NCBI GenBank assembly: GCA_019637115.1
Contig: JAHBWH010000024.1
Coordinates: 1-64,000 of the forward strand
Direction of reading: 5' to 3'
From: Myxococcales bacterium
GTDB taxonomy: Bacteria > Myxococcota_A > Polyangia > Polyangiales > Houyiibacteriaceae
Length of the DNA: 64,000 nucleotides
The translations under genes and the position numbers were made by a program. Below the pieces are notes generated by a model, which worked only from the letters and a program-made list of their open reading frames with translations, was not told the origin of the DNA and made no database searches. Position 1 is the first letter of the stretch, and every line of letters starts with the position of its first letter. Below, piece after piece: positions 26,001 to 33,636 of the stretch.

Positions 26001-26289
26001 CGAGGATCTCGGTCTCGATCTCGTTCGGTGAGCCCCCCGGCCAGACCGTCCGGACGTTGAGCGTCGGCACGGAGACGTCGGGCGTGAGCTGGATCGGGAG
26101 CCCGGCGATGCTCAGCGCGCCGAAGAGCACGACGAGGATCGCGCCGACCGTGACCGTGACGGGGCGACCGATCACCGTCGCGAGGAGCCCGCGCGGCGGC
26201 TCGGCGGGCAGGTCGTCTCGCGGCGTCTCGTCAGCGCGCTCCTCGTCGAGGGCCGGCTCTTCGGGCGAGCTCTCGGGGCCCTCGGTCAT
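23083..26289 (-). CDS. RND (HAE1/AcrB-type) efflux permease
   Basis: The 1068-residue inner-membrane pump exports hydrophobic or amphiphilic compounds with the adaptor encoded just upstream. Two halves each contain six membrane helices and a large periplasmic loop (about 75-370 and 600-880). The first helix follows an unusual 40-residue acidic N-terminal extension (MTEGPESSPEEPALDEE). Helix 4 carries GMVLDNAIVALESI, where the second Asp of the usual DD pair is Asn, a variant seen in many RND permeases. Helix 10 carries GVVVNNAILVVDG. Its start lies 9 bp after the stop of the adaptor gene, so the two are one operon. No TolC-type gene is adjacent. The substrate cannot be predicted. Confidence 0.94.
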   Translation of the reverse strand: MTEGPESSPEEPALDEERADETPRDDLPAEPPRGLLATVIGRPVTVTVGAILVVLFGALSIAGLPIQLTPDVSVPTLNVRTVWPGGSPNEIETEILERQEDALKSLPGLERMSSQAQPGQGSLTLEMQVGTDLDEALVRASNRLLQVGDYPDAVREPTIQTADSSGPPVVVLAIRSLRGAAVAPYRTWVDDTIVPEIQRIRGVGDIRLIGGRDTIFQIDFDPTELAARGLRLPEVAARIRDELRDVSGGDVTLGRRRLLVRTMAVGTTAEALEEILLAAGPDGTPIRVADVGRASVGLREAQGVAYAGDKPSLIMLIDRETGSNVLELTEDIRARVVELDEERFRPEGLRFEVIADQVDYIRGSLATVRNNLLAGGLLAILALIAFLRALGPSLLVSLTIPVCAFATVLGMSLFGRSVNVVSLAGITFAVGMVLDNAIVALESIDVWRSRVGDAARAAYEGIREVWGALLASTATTAAVFVPVIAWEGEVGQLLRDVAVAISFAIGSSLLVSVFVIPSLAAKLPPKREAREGAFARLVGAITRGIGAMVARLVRSRLAGGAVVAVAVAATVSFAFVMLPPLEYLPAGNRNLVFGTLVPPPGTSVEELDRVARQVQGELGARIGREVDGVPAIGRSFFVGGPDRLFGGATAEDPRRLGELTAWLRGVQASIPGFYSFTAQASLFGRRGGGGRSIELDLTGADLQELVRVAGRVMSDVRAALPGAQVRPDPSLDAGALELRAYPRRAEAAPLRPSTQDLGLTLDALVDGAILGRLGRDGEGQIDVVLRGERRSGLSLEDPAALAAAPVVASTGEVVPFGVLAELREELGPTVIKRIERRRAITLQIGPPDDVPLETALAKVREIVAERRADGTIPRVISAGISGTAGDLEIAKVRFAEVLLLALLISYLLMSALFENFLAPLVILVTLPLAAAGGVGGLRLIDAFIAPQALDLMTALGFLILIGVVVNNAILVVDGSIARLRGGEGLAASVRGAVESRVRPILMTTVTSVAGLTPMVLVPGEGSELYRGVGAIVLGGLTLATVLTLFVVPAFFALVWRTWDAVRGIRRPA

Positions 26290-26298
26290 CGGTGGCCC

Positions 26299-27405
26299 TC
26301 AATCATCGGCGCCCTCGGCCTCCGCCTCAGCGCGAGGCTCGACGACGCGCACGGGTTGGCCGGGGAAGAGCCGGTCGTTGCCGCGCACGGCGACGCGGTC
26401 CCCGATCACCAACCCCTCGGCGCGGACGCGGACGCGCTCTCGTCCGCGGTCGACGATGCGCACGGGCACGGGGACCGCGGCGCCTTCGACGATCTTCACG
26501 ACGCGGCTCTCGACCGCTCCGACGACGACCGCGTCCCGTGGCACCAGCACGCCCTCCGTGCTGCGCTCGACCTCGAGCACGACATCGACCACAGACCCTG
26601 GCAGCAGCCACTCGGGTGGATCTTCAGCGTGCACGCGGAGCTGCGCGGTGCGCGTCGCAGGGTCGACCGCGCGCACGACGCCCGCGATGCGGGCGGGCGC
26701 ACGCGCGTCACCGCGGCGGAGCTCGACGGGGTGGCCGACCTCGAGCGCGAGCGCCAGCTCGGGATCGATGCGCACGAGCACCTCGACGGATCGATCGCCG
26801 ACGAGCTCGATGACCGGGGTCCCGGCGGCGACCCAATCGCCGGAGTCGACGAGGCGCGCCGCCACCACGGCGTCGAAGGGCGCGACGATGCGATGGCGCG
26901 CGAGCGACTCGCGGGCCACCGCGAGGGTCGCCTCGACGTTGCGAGACTGCGCCGTGAGCGTCTCGGCCCGCGAGCGCGCGCGCTCGACCTCCACGGCGGC
27001 CACGACGCGCTCACCCGCCGCGGCGAGCCGCTCGGCGTCGCGCCGAGCCTGCCCGAGCTCCTCGGCGAGCTGCGCGCGGGTCGCTTCGGCCTGCGCGAGC
27101 GCGCTCCGGGCGAGCGTCGTGTCGACGATGGCGAGCACGTCCCCGCGGCGGACCGTGTCGCCCTCGCGGACGCGTACGTCGCGCAGCTCGCCGCTCGCGC
27201 CGGCGCCGAGCTGCGCGCGCGCGACCGAGCGCACGTGCCCGAGGAAGACGTGGCGCGAGGCGAGGGGCCCGTCGACGACCTCGGCCACCTCGACCTCGGC
27301 GGTCGGCGGGGCGGGCGGCCCGCCTGGCTCCGCGCTCGCGGCGTCCCCACACCCGAGCGCGCTGAGCGCGCCGACGAGCAGGAGCCGCTGGAAGAGGGTG
27401 GACAT
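26299..27405 (-). CDS. RND efflux periplasmic adaptor (membrane fusion lipoprotein)
   Basis: The 368-residue protein has a lipobox LGCG (Cys19) so is inner-membrane lipid-anchored. A lipoyl/biotinyl half-motif (GASGELRDVRVREGDTVRRGD), an alpha-hairpin of heptads (about 95-165) and the second lipoyl half (IVAPFDAVVAARLVDSGDWV) follow. Beta-barrel and membrane-proximal domains end in FPGQPVRVVEP. This is the standard HlyD/AcrA layout. It forms the bridge between the RND permease, encoded 9 bp downstream, and an outer-membrane channel encoded elsewhere. Confidence 0.93.
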   Translation of the reverse strand: MSTLFQRLLLVGALSALGCGDAASAEPGGPPAPPTAEVEVAEVVDGPLASRHVFLGHVRSVARAQLGAGASGELRDVRVREGDTVRRGDVLAIVDTTLARSALAQAEATRAQLAEELGQARRDAERLAAAGERVVAAVEVERARSRAETLTAQSRNVEATLAVARESLARHRIVAPFDAVVAARLVDSGDWVAAGTPVIELVGDRSVEVLVRIDPELALALEVGHPVELRRGDARAPARIAGVVRAVDPATRTAQLRVHAEDPPEWLLPGSVVDVVLEVERSTEGVLVPRDAVVVGAVESRVVKIVEGAAVPVPVRIVDRGRERVRVRAEGLVIGDRVAVRGNDRLFPGQPVRVVEPRAEAEAEGADD

Positions 27406-27722
27406 CGACTGAGGGCTCTAGAGCGCGGCGGTCGACGGATCAAGCGATGCATCACAGCGTTGCAGGCTCGGTGACGTAAAGAACCGTAAAGCGCGTGGGC
27501 GCAAAAAAGTCCTCGCCCCGAGGAACCTGCCCCCACGGCGAGTGTCGGTAGCGGGTGTGGACGGCAGGCCCGGCGGGCCCGCGAGAGGGCCCGGTGGCCC
27601 GCGTCCCACTCAAGCGACCAGGGCGTCCGCACGCCCGAGGAAAGCGCCGTGGCGTTCACGCACGGCGACCGACCTCGGCGCGCGCGCTGGCGACCTGCGT
27701 CCTCTGCCCGAGGAGCGAAGCC
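27406..27722. other. Divergent promoter region
   Basis: Spacer between the divergent efflux operon and the AgmX/PglI gene. It includes an A-rich stretch (GTAAAGAACCGTAAAGCGC, near 27475-27495, then AAAAAAG near 27505). No promoter pair stands out. The ribosome site GAGGAGCG lies just before 27723. Confidence 0.4.
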
Positions 27723-29108
27723 ATGGAGACGATGAACCGAGCCCACGACGAAGACCGCTACGTGCCCATCGCGCGCGCCCCGCTCGCGGACGCCGACGCC
27801 CTCGACGCGCCCGAGGAGGTGCTCGAGGTGCGCGTCTCGTGGGGGGACGACGTGCTCCTCATCCAGCACGTCCGGGCGTCCGAGCGCTTCGTGATCGGCG
27901 AGGGGAAGACGGATTGGCTCGTCGGCGCCGACATCCTCGGCGCGAGCGCGCACGTGCTGGTGGAGGGCGGCGTCGTCCACGCGCCGTCCGCCGCGACGCC
28001 CCGCGAGGACGCGCGCGGGCAGCTCTTCACGCTCGGCGACTTCGAGATCCTCGTGCGAAAGGTCCACGCTGGCCGAGCCGCGGCTCGCGGCGGGGACGTC
28101 GATCGCCGGCCATTCCTCTACGTCGGCGGCGCGATGGCGCTCGCGGGCCTGATGGTGGTGGGCTTCTCGCTCGTCCCGCCGCGCAGCAGCGCGCTCTCGC
28201 TCGACCGGATCGACACGACCTCGCGGCTCGTGCAGGCGATGATGCAGCCCGTCGCCACGGAGGAGCCCGAGGTCACCTTCGACACCGGCCCTTCGGGCGG
28301 CGAAGGTCAGCGCCACGACGGCGAAGAGGGCGCGATGGGCGACCCCGAGACCCGCACGCCGACGCCTCGCCATTATGGCGTTCGTGGACCGCGCGACAAC
28401 CAGAACCCCGAGATGGCGCGAGAGCGCCTCCGCGAGCAGACGTTGACCGCGGGCGCCCTCGGCGCGCTCCGCGCCACGAGCGGGAGCTGGGACTCGCCGA
28501 CCTCGCCCTATGGCGCGGCGAGCGCCCTGGGCGCCGATCCGATGGACGCGCTCGGCGCGCTGATGGGCGCAGACATCGGCGCGGGCTTCGGGGCCCTCGG
28601 GCTCGGCCGGATCGGCACGGGGCGAGGGGCGGGCGGTGACGGTCGCGGCACCGTCGGCCTCGACTCGCTCGGGCAGACCTTGGGTCACGGCGCTGGGGCG
28701 ACTTGCGACGACGGCAGGCCGTGTCAGGGCTACGGCCGCGTGGGTGGCTTGCAGGGGATGGGCCGCCAGAGCCGCGGCCCGGAGATGCGCCCCGGGGTGG
28801 TCGAGACCAACGGGGGCCTGTCACGCGAGGTGATCCAGCGCGTGGTCCGCCGACACCACAACGAGGTGAAGTTCTGCTACGAGCAGGCGCTGCGGAGCCG
28901 CCCCGACCTCGAGGGTCGCGTGACGACGCGCTTCCTCATCTCGCCCTCCGGCGCCGTCTCGACCGCGCTCGTCCAGGCCTCGACCCTCTCGAGCCAAGAG
29001 ACCGAGTCGTGCATCTCGCAGGCGATCACCCGCTGGAGCTTCCCGGCGCCCGAGAACGGCGGCGTGGTGAGCGTCACGTACCCCTTCGTGTTCTCGGCGG
29101 CGCGCTGA
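27723..29108 (+). CDS. AgmX/PglI C-terminal domain protein
   Basis: The 461-residue protein has an N-terminal cytoplasmic region with an FHA-like or beta-sandwich part (about 30-115). One membrane helix follows (about 138-155, LYVGGAMALAGLMVVGFSLV), then a long Gly/Ala/Asp-rich periplasmic linker. The C-terminal AgmX/PglI domain (about 365-460) starts GGLSREVIQRVVRRHHNEVKFCY, carries two Cys (in KFCYE and ESCISQ) and ends VTYPFVF, a TonB-C-like fold. In Myxococcus, AgmX and PglI belong to the adventurous gliding/secretion machinery. Many paralogues exist, so a gliding role here is inference. ATG 27723 is preceded by GAGGAGCG. Confidence 0.85.
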   Translation: METMNRAHDEDRYVPIARAPLADADALDAPEEVLEVRVSWGDDVLLIQHVRASERFVIGEGKTDWLVGADILGASAHVLVEGGVVHAPSAATPREDARGQLFTLGDFEILVRKVHAGRAAARGGDVDRRPFLYVGGAMALAGLMVVGFSLVPPRSSALSLDRIDTTSRLVQAMMQPVATEEPEVTFDTGPSGGEGQRHDGEEGAMGDPETRTPTPRHYGVRGPRDNQNPEMARERLREQTLTAGALGALRATSGSWDSPTSPYGAASALGADPMDALGALMGADIGAGFGALGLGRIGTGRGAGGDGRGTVGLDSLGQTLGHGAGATCDDGRPCQGYGRVGGLQGMGRQSRGPEMRPGVVETNGGLSREVIQRVVRRHHNEVKFCYEQALRSRPDLEGRVTTRFLISPSGAVSTALVQASTLSSQETESCISQAITRWSFPAPENGGVVSVTYPFVFSAAR

Positions 29109-29127
29109 GACCCGCCCGCGCGGTAGC

Positions 29128-29164
29128 GTCGCCCCGTCGGAGCCGAGCGCTCCGGCGGGGCGAC
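29128..29164. terminator. Terminator hairpin with GCCCCGTCGGAGC / GCTCCGGCGGGGC arms
   Basis: 16 bp stem (29128-29143 with 29149-29164) with one G-T pair. The same 13 nt arms, including the mismatched position, form the terminator after the aldolase gene at 48758-48793. It follows the AgmX/PglI gene by 19 bp. Confidence 0.75.
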
Positions 29165-29179
29165 TTCGTTCCGTCCGCT

Positions 29180-29295
29180 TGTGGTCGGAGTCGGAGTCCG
29201 TGTCCGCGTCCGCGTCCGCGTCCGTGGTCCGTGGTCCGATTCCGCGCCCGTCCGGGTCCGGTCCGTGCCCGGGTCGTCGGAGGTCCGTCTCGGAG
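29180..29295. repeat. GTCCGCGTCCGTGTCCGGAGTC hexamer array
   Basis: The short unit GTCCGN/GGTCCG repeats about 16 times (GTCCGTGTCCGCGTCCGCG and so on). It lies in the spacer between the convergent AgmX/PglI gene and the lipoprotein gene at 29310. Confidence 0.8.
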
Positions 29296-29309
29296 TCCGG
29301 CGCGCCCCT

Positions 29310-29912
29310 TCAACGCACGCGGAGGTCGAGGCTGGGCCAGAGCTCCGGGTCCACCGCCACGGGCGAGGCGACGCGCCAGCGCGCGGCGTCTCCTGCTCGC
29401 CGAAGCCCGAGGTAGACCCTCCCCCCTTCGCGACCGAGCCCGGCGCGCGCGATGAGCCTCGCGACGTCGACGCGCACGGGGCGACCGGGACCGGCCAGCG
29501 CCTCGCGCGCCACCTCGACGCGCCCCAGCCGCCGAGGGACCCAGCCGCGATCGACCTCGTCGCCGACGAAGGCGGTCGACGCGAAGACCTGGACGTCTCC
29601 GACGCCGCTCGCGCTGGTGACGTGCAGCGTGAGCACGGCGCGGAGCAGCTCCCCCGGCGGCACCTCGAAGGCGAGGAAGACCTCCGCCCCGCGCCCGAGC
29701 GGGAGCTGATCGTGCCCGCGCCCTCCCCGCTCGGAGCTCGCCCAATCCGCCGCCTCGAGCCGGAGCGCACGCGCGAAGCGCGATGACTCGTCGTCCGCGA
29801 GCGGCCGACACGTTCCGTCGAGCTCGCAGAGCGTCCCCTCGGGACACGCGCCCTCCGCGCACCGCGCGCGCGGCCCACAGCCGAAAGTCGCGAGCGCCGC
29901 GAGGACGAGCAT
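29310..29912 (-). CDS. Putative lipoprotein with DNRLRE-like beta-sandwich domain
   Basis: The 200-residue product begins with a short signal ending TFGC (Cys12). A small Cys knot follows (CGPRARCAEGACPEGTLCELDGTCRP shortened here), resembling EGF-like or MYXO Cys motifs. The rest is one beta-sandwich of the DNRLRE/CBM type found in secreted or surface proteins: EVFLAFEVPPGELLRAVLTL, then DVQVFAST, VEVAREALAG and DVARLI. This family match is by pattern only. ATG 29912 is chosen from the lipobox position. Upstream frames in the repeat region are not believed. Confidence 0.65.
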   Translation of the reverse strand: MLVLAALATFGCGPRARCAEGACPEGTLCELDGTCRPLADDESSRFARALRLEAADWASSERGGRGHDQLPLGRGAEVFLAFEVPPGELLRAVLTLHVTSASGVGDVQVFASTAFVGDEVDRGWVPRRLGRVEVAREALAGPGRPVRVDVARLIARAGLGREGGRVYLGLRRAGDAARWRVASPVAVDPELWPSLDLRVR

Positions 29913-29977
29913 CCCGGACCACACGCCTCGCGACGACGAGCGAGCCCCGTGGCCTTGCGGCGCCCCCTCGACGGCCC

Positions 29978-30091
29978 TCACCGATGAGGTGCCCCGAGCG
30001 TGCGGGCCCACATCGACCCCGCTCGCCGATGGGGCGACGCGCGCTCGCGGGCCCACCTCAGCCCCGCTCGCCGACGAGGCGGCGCACGACG
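29978..30091. repeat. 45 bp tandem repeat that duplicates the 3' end of tcdA
   Basis: The segment from 30047, which covers the last codons and stop of tcdA on the minus strand, is repeated at 30002-30046 and partly at 29978-30001 (core GCGGGCCCACNTCR-CCCCGCTCGCCGA). The copies lie downstream of the tcdA stop codon. Confidence 0.7.
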
Positions 30092-30942
30092 ACGCTCGCG
30101 GCAGCGAGCCCGAACGCGCCGGTGACGAAGCTCGCGCTGCCGTCGATGCGTGGGCGCCGATCACAGTCGTTGAGGCCGTTCTTCCCGCCCGGGCACACAC
30201 AGCGGAACCCCTCGCCTTCGTCGTAATGAGGCGCGAGGGGCTCGATGGGCTCCTCGGTGCTGAAGACCGCGGGGACGCCGATCGGCTGATCGAGCTCGAG
30301 CGCGTGCTTCTGCCGGAGGATCTTCCGCAGCGCACGCGCGAAGGGGTCCTTCGTCGTCTCGGCGAGATCCGCCACGCGGATCTGCGTCGGATCCATGCGC
30401 GCCGCCGCGCCCATGCAGCTCACGATGGGGATCCGCCGCGCGAGGCAGGTCGCGACGAGGTGCGCCTTCGCCGTGAGGTTGTCGATCGCGTCGACGACGA
30501 AGTCGAGCTCGCCCGCGAGCAACGCGTCGCTCGTCGCCTCCGCGTAGAACTCGGGGATGGCGTCGACCGTCGCGGTCGGGTGCACGAGGCGGAGGCGCTC
30601 GGCCATCACCTCGACCTTCCGCTTGCCCACCGTGCCCTTCATCGTGTGGAGCTGGCGGTTGGTGTTCGTGATGCAGACCTTGTCGAAGTCGACGAGCGCG
30701 AGGCGCCCGACCCCGGAGCGCGCGAGCGCCTCCGCCGCGAAGCTCCCGACCCCGCCGACGCCGACGACCATCACGCGCGCCGCGTCGAGCCGACCGAGCC
30801 CGGGCTCTCCGAAGAGCCGCGCGGCGCGGTCGAAGCGGCGGTGCGTCCGGTACGCGGTCTCGACCTCGTGGGCGTCGGTCTCCTCGGCCGACGCAGGGCT
30901 CGGGGCGTCGAGGGCGACGCCGCTCAACATGGGCAAGGGCAT
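30058..30942 (-). CDS. tcdA: tRNA threonylcarbamoyladenosine dehydratase
   Basis: The 294-residue E1-like enzyme (formerly YgdL/CsdL) uses ATP to cyclise t6A37 to ct6A37 in ANN-decoding tRNAs. The Rossmann ATP site is VMVVGVGGVGSFAAEALARSG (about 62-82), followed by LALVDFDKVCITNTNRQ and DAIDNLTAK, all ThiF/TcdA signatures. RTHRRFDRAARLFGEPG is the typical TcdA N-terminus, and GAAARMDPTQIRVADL and CVCPGG follow. ATG 30942 is chosen; ATG 30930 would lose only four residues. The C-terminal helix VVVRRLVGERG is encoded in a repeat unit also present just after the stop codon. Confidence 0.93.
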   Translation of the reverse strand: MPLPMLSGVALDAPSPASAEETDAHEVETAYRTHRRFDRAARLFGEPGLGRLDAARVMVVGVGGVGSFAAEALARSGVGRLALVDFDKVCITNTNRQLHTMKGTVGKRKVEVMAERLRLVHPTATVDAIPEFYAEATSDALLAGELDFVVDAIDNLTAKAHLVATCLARRIPIVSCMGAAARMDPTQIRVADLAETTKDPFARALRKILRQKHALELDQPIGVPAVFSTEEPIEPLAPHYDEGEGFRCVCPGGKNGLNDCDRRPRIDGSASFVTGAFGLAAASVVVRRLVGERG

Positions 30943-31058
30943 GCCCGACGGTAGCGCCGATGCGCCCGCCGGTCGATCGCCGCCTCCGCCCATCGCGGCG
31001 GCCCGAGCCCGCCGCATGCGAGGCGGTCGCGGCGATGTGCGCACCGGTCGATCGCGAA

Positions 31059-31871
31059 CTACGCCCGTCGTGGCGGCCCGAGAGAGCCGCCCGTGCCGAA
31101 GAGCGCGCGCGCGTTGGCCGCCGTCTGTTTCGCGACCGCGTCTTCGCTCGTCCCCCGCAGGCGCGCGAGCTCGGCGACGATCCGCCCGAGGAAGGCGGGC
31201 TCGTTCCGCTCGCTCGGCGCGCCCCAGGGCGCCTGGTCGGGCGCGTCCGTCTCCACGAGCAGCCGGTCGTCCGGCACGATCGGCGCGGACGCCCGCGCCC
31301 GACGCGCGCCGGGGCGTGTGACGCCGCCGCCGAACGAGAGGTGGAGCCCGAGCGCGAGGTACTCCCGCGCGACCTCCGGCGCGCCGACGAAGCCGTGCAC
31401 CATGCCGCGGAGCGGCGCGAAGGGCGCGAGCAGGTCCAGCGCGGCGCGATCTCGGCGGACCACGTGCAGGACGAGCGGCAACGCGAGCGCGCGCGCCACG
31501 CGGACGTGCGCCTCGAAGACCTCGCGCTGCCGCGAGAGCGGGAAGCGATCCTCGACGCGTCGATCGAGGCCACACTCCCCGATCGCCGCGGCGCCGAACC
31601 GCGTCGCCGCGTCGGTCAGCGCGGCCTCGTCCGCCGCCTCGTCCGCCGCCTCGGGCACGTCGCTCGCCGAGGCGAGGTACTCGGGGTGCCAGCCGACCGC
31701 CACGAGGGCCGACACGCCCTCGATCCGCAGCGCCGCCGCCCGGCGCCACTGCGCCGGGGAGACGCCGGGGATGACGACGGCCTCGACGCCCGCCGCCTTC
31801 GCGCGCGCGACGACCGTCGCGCGGTCCGCGTCGAAGGCCTCGAAGTCGAGGTGGCAGTGGGCGTCGATCAA
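31059..31871 (-). CDS. TatD-family metal-dependent hydrolase
   Basis: The product is 270 residues from the TTG at 31871, which gives the canonical family start (M)IDAHCHLD. The frame extends to TTG 31964 if a longer product is made. This is an amidohydrolase-superfamily TIM barrel. HCHLD provides the first metal ligands, GWHPEYL and GECGLD the Glu ligand, LVLHVVRRD a His, GMVHGFVG the next, and LLVETDAP the final Asp. TatD proteins are Mg-dependent 3'-5' DNases/RNases and D-Tyr-tRNA hydrolase-like enzymes; the exact substrate is unclear. Fully canonical motifs, normal length. It lies downstream of and codirectional with the adenosine deaminase gene. Confidence 0.9.
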   Translation of the reverse strand: MIDAHCHLDFEAFDADRATVVARAKAAGVEAVVIPGVSPAQWRRAAALRIEGVSALVAVGWHPEYLASASDVPEAADEAADEAALTDAATRFGAAAIGECGLDRRVEDRFPLSRQREVFEAHVRVARALALPLVLHVVRRDRAALDLLAPFAPLRGMVHGFVGAPEVAREYLALGLHLSFGGGVTRPGARRARASAPIVPDDRLLVETDAPDQAPWGAPSERNEPAFLGRIVAELARLRGTSEDAVAKQTAANARALFGTGGSLGPPRRA

Positions 31872-32031
31872 GGCGTCGAGCTCAGTACAGCGAACCGCAA
31901 AGAGGCGCCCGTCCAGCAAGGCGCCACGAGGGAGCGGGGTTGTTGGCCCGTGACTGAGGAGCAACGCAGCTGGACGGGATGGGTCTGGTGCACCTGGTCA
32001 CGATCTTCCGGGGAGCTGTGCTCAGCTTCCC

Positions 32032-32310
32032 ATGAGGGGCTGTCGCCAGCCCCTCCCCCACGGGGCATGAAGCCCCGCGGGGCCCCCTCCCACGAGCCTT
32101 CGCTCGCTGCGCGAGCTGCGCGCCGTCCAGTAGGGCGGCTTGCGAAATCGGCTGAGCTTCTTTTCATCCTATGAGGGGCTGTCGCCAGGTCGCCAGCCCC
32201 TCCCCCACGGGGCATGAAGCCCCGCGGGGCCCCCTCCCACGAGCCTTCGCTGCGCTCGCTGCGCGCCGTCCAGTAGGGCGGCTTGCGAAATCGGCCAAGC
32301 TTCCTTTCAG
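32032..32310. repeat. Two tandem copies of a 139 bp hairpin-rich unit
   Basis: 32032-32170 and 32171-32310 are about 90 percent alike by eye. Each copy begins with GAGGGGCTG-TCGC-CAGCCCCTC (a 9 bp hairpin), continues with a CCCCGCGGGG palindrome and GCCGTCCAGTAGGGCGGC, and ends GCTTCYTTTCA. The end of copy 2 covers the stop codon of the adenosine deaminase gene. 31872-32031 shows nothing else. Confidence 0.85.
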
Positions 32311-33404
32311 CCCTGCCCGACCGGCGCGCTCACCACCTCGTGCTCCGACGTCGGGACCTCCGCGAAGTCGGCGGCGTCGATCTGGTCGAGCTCGCGCACC
32401 ACCTGCCGGAGGAGCTGCTGCTTCTCGTGGAAGGGCAGGAACGACGACTTGAACCCGTTGACCACGATCTTGCGCATCTCGTCGGCGCCGAGCCGCATCT
32501 GCGTGTGGCTCAGCCAGAGCTCACGGCTGACGGTGGTGTCCGTCACGAGCCGGTTGTCGGTGTTCACCGTCACGCGAAGGCCGAGGTGGTAGTAGAGGCG
32601 CATCGGGTGGCTGGCGAGGTCGCGCACCGCGCCCGTCTGCACGTTCGACGAGGGGCAACACTCGAGCGCGATGCGGTGGTCGTTGACGTAGTGCAGCAGG
32701 TCACCGTCCTCGCGCAGCCGGCAGCCGTGCCCGATGCGGTGGGCGCCGCAGTCGTGGATGGCTTGGTGGATCGACTCGGGGCCGTACGCCTCGCCCGCGT
32801 GAATGGTCACGCTGATGTTGTTGTCGCGGACGAGTTGGAACGCCTCGAGGTGGTTCTTCGCCGGGTGATCGTACTCGGCGCCCGCCAGGTCGAAGGCGAT
32901 GACGCCGCGGTTCTTGTAGGCCACCGCGAGCTGCGCCATCTCGAGCGATGACGCCGGGGAGATGTTCCGGATGCCGCAGATGATGACGTTCGAGCGGATC
33001 CCGTGGGCCTTCTGCGCGTCGCGCAGGCCCTCGATCACCGCCTCGACGACCGCCGTGAGCGGGAGGCCCTGGCGCGTGTGGAGCATCGGCGCGTAGCGGA
33101 CCTCCATGTACCAGACGTTCTCGCGCGCGGCGTCTTCCGCCAGCTCGTACGCCGCGCGGTAGAGCGCCTCCTCCTTCTGGAGGACCTTCAGCGTCGTGTC
33201 GAAGGCCTTCAGGTACTCGACGAGCGAGCCGGTGTTCTCCCCGAGACGCAGCGCTCGCTTGAGGCCCTCCGGGGTGTCGGCGGGCATCGGGATGCCGTCC
33301 TTCTGGGCCAGATCGAGCACGGTCTCGATGCGCATCGAGCCGTCCAAGTGGACGTGCAGATCGGTCTTGGGAAGCTTCTCGAAGTAGCTGAGGGGGAGCG
33401 CCAT
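32307..33404 (-). CDS. add: Adenosine deaminase
   Basis: The 365-residue zinc enzyme deaminates adenosine and deoxyadenosine to inosine in purine salvage. Zinc ligands His17 and His19 are in TDLHVHLDGS. SVTIHAGEAYGP provides His and the catalytic Glu. HRIGHGCRL and ALECCPSSNVQTGA follow, and RVTVNTDNRLV holds the final Asp with Asn where many family members have a second Asp-Pro (DDP). Length and order of motifs are typical of the ADA/AMPD family. The gene is divergent from the DHH-type gene. A nucleoside transporter gene lies 9 kb away. Confidence 0.94.
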   Translation of the reverse strand: MALPLSYFEKLPKTDLHVHLDGSMRIETVLDLAQKDGIPMPADTPEGLKRALRLGENTGSLVEYLKAFDTTLKVLQKEEALYRAAYELAEDAARENVWYMEVRYAPMLHTRQGLPLTAVVEAVIEGLRDAQKAHGIRSNVIICGIRNISPASSLEMAQLAVAYKNRGVIAFDLAGAEYDHPAKNHLEAFQLVRDNNISVTIHAGEAYGPESIHQAIHDCGAHRIGHGCRLREDGDLLHYVNDHRIALECCPSSNVQTGAVRDLASHPMRLYYHLGLRVTVNTDNRLVTDTTVSRELWLSHTQMRLGADEMRKIVVNGFKSSFLPFHEKQQLLRQVVRELDQIDAADFAEVPTSEHEVVSAPVGQG

Positions 33405-33636
33405 CGGGGAACGTTGAAGAACGGCGGCCTCCCGCGCAAGTCGTACCGTCCGCCAGCGCGGCGGTCCCGCGCAAACCAGCGCTCCGGCGCCTGCACGCGA
33501 CGAGGGCGGTGGCGCGCAGACGCCCGCGCGACGTGCGGGAGCGCACGAGGTCGTGCGTCACCGCGACGTCGACGAAAGCGGGCGCCGATCGGGTTTCGAC
33601 TCGCGCACGGGTCGCCTTCGTCGCAGGCTTGCCGCG

